Shown one piece after another: positions 47,200 to 64,000 of a stretch of 64,000 bases of DNA. Source of the DNA: Larus michahellis. Lineage: Eukaryota; Chordata; Aves; Charadriiformes; Laridae. The notes beneath the pieces are model-generated. The model saw only the letters and a list, made by a program, of their open reading frames with translations. It did no database searches and was not told where the DNA came from. The number at the start of each line of letters is the position of its first letter. Within the stretch, counting starts at the first letter, position 1. A program made the translations under genes and the position numbers. Location of the stretch: positions 2,755,001 through 2,819,000 of the forward strand of contig NC_133911.1 of NCBI RefSeq assembly GCF_964199755.1, written 5' to 3'.

Positions 47200-47234
47200 G
47201 GGGATGGGGATGGGGATGGGGATGGGGATGGGGA
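47200..47234 (+). repeat. (GGGGAT)n hexamer array
   Basis: Five GGGGAT units and a partial sixth provide six GGGG tracts separated by two bases, a near-ideal G-quadruplex motif. CpG-rich DNA lies beside it. Confidence 0.9.
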
Positions 47235-47908
47235 GAAGGAGAAGGGGAGCAAAGTGCTGCGGTGGTCCAGGGCCGTGCTCCGCGCCCCCCGGAGAAGGGA
47301 TGCGGCTCGGGCTGCGGGGTCTGCCTCCAGGTGGGTGCTGCTTTTGGGGTGGTGGGATCCCGTAAGGTAAAGACAGGGATTTGTCCTCCCTGGGAAACGC
47401 GTTGCTAAATCCGCCTCTCGCGGCTCCCCAGGTGCGGGGCGGGACGAGCGGCTGCGGTTGGGAAGCGGTGCCGGGGGTTGGCAGGGCAGGACCCTGAGCC
47501 CCAACCCCTTCCAGGCAGCCGTGGCCTGCAGCAGCACCCCGATTTGATCGTGTGTCCCCCCCCCGGGGGCTCTGCGGGGACCGGCACACGGAGAGGCAAC
47601 GGGTGTTTGGTGCAGTGTTTCCCCCGGCTGCGACCCTGCCCAGGGCGAGCCTCCAAACCTCATTTACGGAGGGGTTGGGGGGGGGTTAAGGGCTCTCCTC
47701 GGCCCCCCCGTTACACCAGACGGCGGTCGAGCGCCTCCTCCGTGGTTCGGGTTTTGTGGTCGTGGGCACAAGGGGCGCTGGGTTGTCCCCTTCCTCCCCG
47801 GGGCGCCCTGCCGAGGTCTCCCAGTCCCCTGCCCGGTCTTGAGTTGCAGCCGTTCCCCGGGTGTGTAAGAGTGGGGAACTGCAAACGTTACCATTAGAGA
47901 CTTAAACC

Positions 47909-47911
47909 TTT

Positions 47912-47950
<39 letters not shown>

Positions 47951-47957
47951 AAGGAAA
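47909..47957. repeat. T30-A9 inverted repeat
   Basis: TTTCC precedes a run of 30 T (47914-47943), followed by nine A and GGAAA. The arms TTTCC+T9 and A9+GGAAA pair perfectly around a T loop. Confidence 0.8.
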
Positions 47958-48749
47958 ATCAGTGAAGGTAACGTTAGGGCAGCCAACGCGTCGTCATTGT
48001 CATCGCCTCTCCTGTTCAATCTGGGCAGTTTCAGAGCCAGAAGCGTCCCTGCCGCCTGCTAGAAAAGGTGGTGGCCGTCGCTGTGCTGGCCTCCTGCCCG
48101 TCCCCCGCCTCTCCCCTTTACCCCCGCCATGGATGAGCAGGTTCCTGCTGCTTCGGTTTCCTGCTCCGAAGCCGAGCGGTGGCCCTGGGCTGCTGGGGGT
48201 GGTTTGCATTAACACCCTGCGCCGCCCGGGACGGCGGGGAAAGGCCTTTGGGCTCCGTCCAAGAAGCGCCGTCCTGGCTCCGGACTCCCCGAAGGACGCA
48301 CCTAACGCGGGACATCGCAGGGTTTGATCTGCCAATTAGCCTGGGCCGGGGCCGCTAACGGGAAGCAGATGGAGCTGTGTGTTATCGGAGGGGAAAAATC
48401 TGCCACTTCCCAGCGAGATCCCAGCTCCGCTTCGCTCCTGGCTCCGGGGATGGAGAACCGAGCGCTTCGGGATGCGATGGGGAGCGCGGAGAGCCAAAGC
48501 TCCGGCTGCCCATGGGAATGGGGTTGAATCCCTACTGGAGATGCTCCAAACCTGTTGCCTTGCTTTATTGGGCACTGTAGGATTACACAGAGCTCCTTTC
48601 CCCATCCCGCCCTCCCTGTTTTCCCCATCCCGGCGGAGGGCGGAGTGGTCCGGGAGCATCCCAGCAGGTGGGGGGGTACCCGGGGGTCTGCTGCCAAAGC
48701 CCCTGCCTCTCCCAAACACCTACCCAAGTGTTTATCGGCTTCAAAAAGC

Positions 48750-48960
48750 CAACTGTTTAAATAGCATTAGGGGACAGATTTAACGTCACAAAAGCCATGA
48801 AATTCAGAGTTAAGGCTAAAAAAAAATCCCCTTGACACTCTGGCCTTAAGTCATAAAAGGCGTGAGTCGAAGGCAGCGGCTTGAAGGAGCTCTGGCACCT
48901 TGGCCATGGCTCTCTGGATCCCACACTGCCCTTAACGAGATTTAATTGAGCTGATGGGCC
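48750..48960. promoter_or_regulatory. Candidate regulatory block
   Basis: A segment with AACTGTTTAAATAGCATTAG, GATTTAACGTCACAAAAGCC, CTTAAGTCATAAAAGGCG and AGATTTAATTGAGCTGATGG lies between G-rich tracts. The motif density suggests an element. It was not tested. Confidence 0.2.
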
Positions 48961-49809
48961 ACTCTGGAAAGGTTCGGGGGAGCTTTTTTGGGGGGGGGCT
49001 TATCCCAAGCTGGGCAGCAGGAGGGGACTTGGCTGAACAGGACGCGGCTCTGGTCCCACCTGGACGATCTCCAGGGGTTCGGAGACCATGCCTGAGGCCG
49101 GGGTGGGTCCGGTCCTTCCCTTCCTGCTGTGGGACCCGGGGGGGGGTGTTTGGAGCTGAACTGGGATCCCGCGCGCCCTCCCAGTATATGGAGCAAGAGG
49201 ATGCTTTGTAGAAACCCAGATGATATTGAATTAGGCACCTACTCGATTGGGCCTGCCTCTCCCATCCTCATGCCGGGGGGGGTGTGTGTGCAGAAAATAG
49301 CAGAAAAATTCGTTTTAGCAGAAAAGACAAAGCTGGGGTGCTTTCATTTCGTAGGTTTTTTTCTCTCTGGGATGAGCACGTGGTGAGAAGGGCAGCCAAA
49401 AGGCTGTTTTTTGGGGGGGTTCTGCAGGGGCAGAGCTGTGGCAGCCCGAGCGTCCCGCACGCTCTCTGGGAAAGGTTTAGCTGCTGAAGATGAGAGCAAA
49501 AAGGTGGGTGTTTTGTTTTTTTTTAAGAAATAATGAATATACACGAGGATTGGGCGGCATTGGGTGCAGCAGCATGAAGGGGAGCACCCGCAGTCGGGTA
49601 CCGAAACCGAAGCGAGCTGCTGGGATGAACAGAGACGGCAGAAGGAGGGGGTTTGGGCAGAGCCTTATTGTTTCCGTCTTTTCTTATCACGGTGCGTGCA
49701 CTGAAGGTACCGAGCGCACGCTCGAGCTCGCTCTTTACTTGGCAACAGTTTGAAGAAGTCATAAAAGAACACAAAGAGTTGTTTTTTTGGGTGTTTTTTT
49801 TTTTTTGTC

Positions 49810-50060
49810 ATTTATTTTATTGCACATTTTCGCACTTAAACCAGGATTCACAGGTATTAACGCACCTCGTTCGTGACCCGCGTGGTAAATACCAGCCCGG
49901 GCGTGGGCACGATCAATACTTAATGCTTATTACAACAGGCCTAACAGGGTTATCCACACCATCTGCAAACCCTGATAATTGAACAGTTATTAATTGCGGG
50001 TATCACAGATGTATACCTTTCTAAATCAGAAATGATCCTGGAAGGATGCAAGACTCCGGG
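49810..50060. promoter_or_regulatory. Candidate regulatory block 1.5 kb beyond the ALDH4A1 3' end
   Basis: An AT-leaning complex block (CATTTATTTTATTGCACATT, GATCAATACTTAATGCTTAT, GGGTTATCCACACCATCTGC, GAACAGTTATTAATTGCGGG) lies in GC-rich surroundings. It has ATTAAT and several TAAT cores, and no repeat signature. Confidence 0.25.
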
Positions 50061-50448
50061 GCGAAGATCCCTTTTCCTGTTTGCGTTGCAGGACCCGGCC
50101 CCGAGACCTCGCTGATGGCGCGGCGCAGCACAGCGACCGCGGACCACAAAGGTCGGAACTAATTAAACTTCTTAATTTGTCAGCTCGTGGAGCCTCGGAG
50201 ACGGGCCGGTGGGGGAGAGCAGCTCTCCAGGACCGGGGGCTGGGGGGGAGGTCCTGGACACAGCACCAGAGGCTGGGAAATGCCTCTTGCTCTAATTGCA
50301 GAGCTCCTGGTGCCATCCCAGGAATTAAGTAAAATTCCTGCTGGGGGGGACGCTGAGGGATGCCGCGTCCACCTGAGCAGCTTGTGCAGGAGCTTTCCTA
50401 TTATTGAAACATCTCTTAACATCTTTCCGCTTCCTTCCAGCAGGCATA

Positions 50449-50612
50449 GGATCACAGAACGGCTTGGGGTGGAAGGGACATCTAAAGGTCTCTAGTCCAC
50501 CCCCCCGCCCCGCCACAGGCAGGGACATCTGGGACGTGTTCGGCTAGGTCAGGTTGCTCCGAGCCCTGTCCAACCTGGCCTGGGATGTTTCCAGGGATGG
50601 GGCGTCTCCCAG
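50449..50612 (-). repeat. CR1 LINE 3' fragment, diverged
   Basis: Antisense fragment with GATCACAGAACGGCTTGGGG, TGGAAGGGACATCTAAAGGT, CCTGTCCAACCTGGCCTGGG and TTTCCAGGGATGGGGCGTCT. It ends 0.8 kb before the ALDH4A1 3' end. Confidence 0.88.
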
Positions 50613-51102
50613 GGACCGGAGCAGCGGAAGCAGCCGATGCGCAGCGATGGGGAGCACCGGGGGCAGCCTGGCCTCGCCACCGGAGATGAACCAAGGGGAA
50701 CAAGCCGGCTGTTGCTGCTCCACCTGCCTGAGCCCACCCTGAGACCGTTTGCAAGGTGATGTAAGGGATGGTAAATCCCAGCCCTTGGCTTCGGAGGGGT
50801 GAAATAAGGCACTTCAACTTAGTTCTAAGCAGCGCCGCCCTCGCAGCCGCCCTCTCCTGGCCCAAGGCGCCGTCTGCCAAGTTCTCTTCCTGCATCAAAA
50901 CCCTTCGGGTGTGTGGGAGGCTTCGCTCTTCCTCAGGAACCGGGAGAAAAGATGGCTCAGGGCTCCCACCGGGTTGATCCCTGGTTTAAAACAAGCCCGG
51001 CCGCCTGTGCCTCCCGGGAAGGCTGGGACGGGAGCCCCTCGCTTCCAGTGACTTCTGCTGGTGCAGCTCCCGCTCTGCCGGGGAACGGAGGCCTTGGGGA
51101 CA

Positions 51103-51164
51103 GGGAAGGGAAGAGGGAAGGGAAGAGGGAAGGGAAGAGGGAAGGGAAGAGGGAAGGGAAGAGA
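51103..51164 (+). repeat. 12-bp purine tandem array
   Basis: Five perfect copies of GGGAAGGGAAGA. All-purine on the + strand and all-pyrimidine on the strand transcribed toward ALDH4A1. It lies about 220 bp past the inferred ALDH4A1 poly(A) site. Confidence 0.9.
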
Positions 51165-51384
51165 TGGCTTTTTACAGGTGACTGGGGCAGGGCCAGCCTC
51201 TTCTCACCCGCCTCCCGCTTTAATCCCAGCGCGCTGAGAGGGAACCTCACTGGATCACTCGGGATGGACACAGTAGGAGGAAAAGAGAACCCAGGGTCCA
51301 GGTATCCTTCTGCAACCACGGCTCCGACAATCTCTTAATTAATTAACTAAGCGTGCTTACACAACTAAGAAAACCTCAAGGACT

Positions 51385-51575
51385 TCTTTTTCAAGTTAAC
51401 AATTTAATAATAGAATTTTTTTTCTTTAAAAATAAAACCTAAGCTCGTCGGGTTAAAGATCAGTAGATTTAAGTGCTCTTTTTTTTGCGTGTTTTGTTTT
51501 GTTTTAAGGTTGTAGCTGCGAAGCCACTCTGTGCGTTGAGGATCAGTAGTACGGGCGCGGGGCCGGGAGAAGGCG
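51385..51575 (-). other. ALDH4A1: ALDH4A1 3' UTR (inferred)
   Basis: The UTR runs from the TGA at 51578-51576 to the inferred poly(A) site and is about 190 bases long. It contains an A/C-rich AAAACAAAACAAAACACGC stretch and an A-rich end. A longer UTR is possible because only the ATTAAA supports this end. Confidence 0.5.
51403..51408 (-). promoter_or_regulatory. ALDH4A1: Candidate poly(A) signal of ALDH4A1
   Basis: TTTAAT on the + strand is ATTAAA on the gene strand, about 168 bases after the stop codon. The following gene-strand sequence (TTTTCTTAGTTGTGTAAG) is T/G-rich, so cleavage is expected near 51380-51390. This gives a very short 3' UTR. Confidence 0.5.
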
Positions 51576-61251
<9,676 letters not shown>

Positions 61252-61479
61252 CCCGGCCCCGCCGCGCTCCCCGCCCCGCGGCCGCGCCCAACCCGCGCGG
61301 GGGTGGGGGGTGGGCGGGACGACACTACGCAATTAACTATTCAATTAAAAAAATGTAAATAAAGAGGGAGGGAAGCGGGTTGGTCCCGGAGTGTGTCCCC
61401 CCCCCCACACACACACCCCCCCGCACGTTCTGTGTGTGGGGCTGCGGGATGTGCCACCCCCCCTCCCCCAAAACCGTGG

Positions 61480-61760
61480 GGCGGGAGTTGGGGTGTCCCG
61501 TCCCCCTTCCCCCCCCCCGCGGCGGTGGTTGCGCCCGGCCAACGGGGAGGCCGCGCGGCGCGGCACGTGGGAGGGGGCGGGGCGCTGGAAGGTGCTAAAA
61601 ATAATTTTTTTAAAAAAATTATTATTATTAAAAAAAAAAAAAACAAACACCAAAAGAACCGACCCGAAGGAGGAGGCGGCGGCGGCGCGGGGCTGGCGGC
61701 GGCGCGGGATCGGCGGCGGCTCCGGGCGCGGACCTGCGGGGTGGAGAGAGAAACGGCGGG
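61480..61760. promoter_or_regulatory. Second GC-rich block upstream of ALDH4A1, with CACGTG and GC box
   Basis: GC-rich DNA includes CACGTG (61564-61569), GGGGGCGGGG (61573-61582) and GGCGGCGGCG repeats (61675-61725), interrupted by an AT palindrome (61600-61623) and an ATT/A run. It could be an upstream promoter or a non-coding first exon of ALDH4A1. CACGTG fits USF/MYC-type factors. Confidence 0.4.
61600..61623. repeat. 24-bp perfect AT palindrome
   Basis: AATAATTTTTTT is followed directly by its reverse complement AAAAAAATTATT. It lies between CpG-dense segments, and an (ATT)n/A14 tract follows. Confidence 0.9.
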
Positions 61761-62120
61761 TGAAAGGCCTGCTGCGGGCCCCTCGGGAATTAAAAAAAAA
61801 AAAAAAATTAAAAATAAAGAAGATTTTAACCCAAAATGGGGGCCTAGGCACCGGCAGGGGGCCAGCAGGAGGCTGGTTTTCGCAGGGGGTATATTTGTGT
61901 CCACAAAGGATTTTAAAAAGCACGTTTAAGAGCGGCAGGTGAAAGACCCTAATTTTTAGGGACACCCAAAAACTCAAATCTTCACCCCAAAGCCCCTGCC
62001 TGCCCCTGAACTGGGGCTCCAGGGAGGGAGGGAGATTCCCCCCCCCACCTCACATCCAAACACAGAAGCAACTTTTGCTTTGAGGGTGCTTTCCAAGCCA
62101 AGAATTAACACACAGAGACA
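61761..62120. other. Spacer between ALDH4A1 promoter and the next transcript
   Basis: No gene seen. It contains an A-rich run (61790-61825) and unremarkable sequence. It separates the GC-rich block from the inferred end of the next minus-strand gene. Confidence 0.5.
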
Positions 62121-62140
62121 TTATAACCAGGAGTTTGGTA

Positions 62141-62146
62141 TTTATT
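62141..62146 (-). promoter_or_regulatory. Candidate poly(A) signal (AATAAA) of the right-hand gene
   Basis: TTTATT on the + strand is AATAAA on the minus strand, followed on that strand by a TG-rich stretch. Cleavage is expected near 62115-62130. Confidence 0.4.
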
Positions 62147-62630
62147 TTATAATTTGTTTTGGGTTTTGTTTTTTTCTTTCCCGTGTAACCAGAGAACAAC
62201 TGTAACCCGTTTTCATCCACAAGCTCCCGCACGCGGAGAAGCGACGGCTGGATGAAGGATGACCCGCTGCCGAGGACGGAGGGAGGGAGGTGGGATGGGA
62301 GCCGGAGAGCAGACCTGGAAGGGGTCGGCGGGGTTGGTTTTGGCACTAAAAAAAAGGAAAAACGGAGATAATCCAATGGAACTGGGAGGAGCGTGAATGG
62401 TTCTGGCTCTCGCTGCGGGCGTTTCTCGGTGGCCCCGCTAAAGTGGATTAAATTTCCCAAGCCTTTGATGGTCCTGCATCCACCGGCGGTGAGCGCGCGT
62501 ACCGTTTGGTCTGCTGCGAACTCCCAGCCGCGGAGGAAAATCGATTTACATCTCGACTCCGGAGCAAGTTTGGGAGCTGGTTCATGCTTCGGCCTCTCCT
62601 CACCAGAAAACAGCATCATCAAGTTCAGTC

Positions 62631-62655
62631 TTTTTTTTTTTTTTTTTTTTTTTTT
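62631..62655 (+). repeat. Poly(T) run
   Basis: A near-pure T run of about 25 bases, then CTTTAAAAG. Confidence 0.85.
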
Positions 62656-64000
62656 CTTTAAAAGAAGCTAATATACAGAATATAAAGCACAATATTTACA
62701 CCAGTACGGTAAACAGGTTCATTTCCACACCGATCAGTAGTCTGTTTTAATGTGTATAAAAGAAATTCTTACATGACCTAAGAGGAACCGACAAGAAGTG
62801 ACACAGCATGGGGAAAGGAGTCATCAATACCCTCCACTTAAAACACATTAAATAATAAATAATCATTTTTTGGCAGAACTTGGCTACGTACACTTTAGCT
62901 GCAGGTAAGGTGTTCGAAGGACTGAGCTGGGTGTCTCTGTTGGTGGAACCACATTAAACGAGAAGTGTGTCTAGTGACCAAGCTTTTAATCATCCTAATA
63001 AAGAAATTTTAGGATTTTGGATGAAATCTGCGCAGGGATGCTCCGCTCGGGCAGCCGAGGAGCCCCAAGCGCTGGGTTTGTGGCACAGCAGTACCAGGGT
63101 CTTCTGCCACGGGTCCAAAGCCACCCCGGGGGTTGTTTTAAGCATTAATGGCATTATTTCCCCCAAAGACGGAGCCAGCCAGATCTACGAGCACCCCCTT
63201 TGCTTACAGAAACGCTTCACTGTTGGAGTGCCTCAAATTAGGAGGGAATCGTGATTTCCAGAAGCATCAAATACTCACTTATTAAACACAATTTGTTGCT
63301 TCTTCAAAAGAGAAGCTTTGAAAGGCTCCCGCAAGCGCGGAAGGGTCTTAAGACACACTGAACTACACACAAAAACAGACACAAAAAAAAAAAAATCAAG
63401 TGTTTCTTCACTACTCTGCCAAAGACTTGGGTTCAAGCCTTCGGTGCCCCCCCTCTCCATAAAGGGGTGGGAAGGGACTGAATTCAGAATTTGGCAGGTA
63501 GCGTTTGGAGTTCACCTCTGAAACCCGCATTCTTCACACCAGGATACAACGCGTCGCCATGATCGGCGATTTCTTTTCTCGTTTAAAACTCAAACTGACA
63601 GAAGTTACATTCTACTAAAAGCTTAAAAATCAAGCATTTGGGGCGACTTAACACTGAACATTTTTAAACATTTTTAAAACCTACGTGTTCCCCTGCAACC
63701 AAGCCCTGAACCAGTGCAAAAGAATAAAAAAAACCCCAGAAGTCCTGAAGCAACATGCGGAAAATCCTCACCAGGGTGTTATTCCACCACGGAAGCACTA
63801 ATTGTTTCCTCATTTTTGCCGTGATAAATGGTGCTTTAAACATTCAGCTCTAAAATGAAGCACTCTCAAACGTGAAACGCAATCAGAGACTTCCCGGTAT
63901 TGCAATTCTCGTCCTCACACGCTCCAACACAAACATTATTCCGCGTTTTTTCCAGAGCCAAGGGAAACGCAAGGGAAGCGTAAGGGAATCACTGCTGTAC

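Larger units (their letters stand above)
39986..51384. other. GC-rich intergenic DNA between CR1 copies and ALDH4A1
   Basis: No supportable gene, although the DNA is GC-rich and full of chance frames up to nearly 300 codons. It contains CR1 pieces (41409-41787, 45201-45312, 50449-50612), candidate regulatory blocks (43740-43880, 45545-45670, 48750-48960, 49810-50060), a GAT microsatellite (44415-44434), a GGGGAT array (47200-47234), a T30-A9 inverted repeat (47909-47957) and a 12-bp purine array (51103-51164). I saw no splice-bounded conserved frame. Confidence 0.6.
62121..64000 (-). other. Probable 3' UTR end of the next gene, likely IFFO2
   Basis: AT-rich, ORF-poor sequence with UTR-like texture on the minus strand. 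AATAAA (gene strand) is at 62146-62141, and beyond it the gene strand is TG-rich (GTTATAATGTCTCTGTGTG). A long T run (62631-62655) is A-rich on the gene strand. In human the gene beyond ALDH4A1 in the same direction is IFFO2, so this is the expected place for its last exon. No coding sequence is visible, so the gene name rests on synteny alone. It could also be intergenic DNA. Confidence 0.4.

Noticed and set aside
62050..62622. 190-codon minus-strand frame as an IFFO2 coding exon
   Set aside because: The translation has no coiled-coil or intermediate-filament pattern and overlaps a T run and a poly(A) signal.

Overview
This window is vertebrate nuclear DNA, almost certainly avian. It has spliced genes with GT-AG introns, large non-coding stretches, and many short 5'-truncated CR1 LINE tails ending in ATTCTRTG-type repeats, which are typical of birds. 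It also has a few old MIR-like relics, no Alu- or L1-like sequence, and G/C-rich microsatellites of the kind seen on bird microchromosomes. Two protein-coding genes are recognised with high confidence, and they point at each other (tail to tail).

Left part (1 to about 20.46 kb, + strand): the 3' end of PAX7, the paired-box/homeobox regulator of muscle satellite cells and neural crest. Positions 1-11436 are the end of intron 7. Exon 8 is 11437-11683, intron 8 is 11684-15538, and the last coding exon is 15539-15654, ending in the ...LPVETGQAY C-terminus. A 3' UTR of about 4.6-4.8 kb follows, with three miR-1/206 seed matches and two poly(A)-signal clusters. The paired domain and homeodomain exons lie upstream of the window. 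The introns hold AT-rich blocks that look like conserved regulatory elements, one with two ATTAATTA homeodomain sites.

Middle part (about 20.46-51.38 kb): about 31 kb with no gene that I can support. It contains nine CR1 fragments, one MIR-like relic, microsatellites, G-quadruplex-prone arrays, a CpG-rich block near 27.4 kb and several complex blocks that may be enhancers. In mammals the sweet-taste receptor gene TAS1R2 lies between PAX7 and ALDH4A1. No trace of it was seen here, which agrees with its known loss in birds.

Right part (about 51.38-61.3 kb, - strand): the complete ALDH4A1 gene for mitochondrial delta-1-pyrroline-5-carboxylate (glutamate-semialdehyde) dehydrogenase. Fifteen coding exons join in frame to 551 codons plus a stop. 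They align without gaps to human ALDH4A1 (as I remember it) from the RW(K/Q)H motif to the YAYMQ end. The start codon sits in a CpG-rich, apparently TATA-less promoter that contains a CACGTG and GC boxes. Intron 1 holds a strongly strand-asymmetric purine array of about 340 bp.

Far right (about 62.1-64.0 kb): AT-rich, ORF-poor sequence with a minus-strand AATAAA. From position and known gene order (PAX7 - ALDH4A1 - IFFO2 - UBR4) it is most likely the end of the IFFO2 3' UTR, but no coding exon is in view. I found no operon, CRISPR array, prophage or new multi-gene system. The points of interest are candidate cis-regulatory DNA, the PAX7 C-terminus and 3' UTR, the missing TAS1R2, and unusual DNA structures. 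Conservation could not be measured here, so every conserved-element call is a hypothesis.
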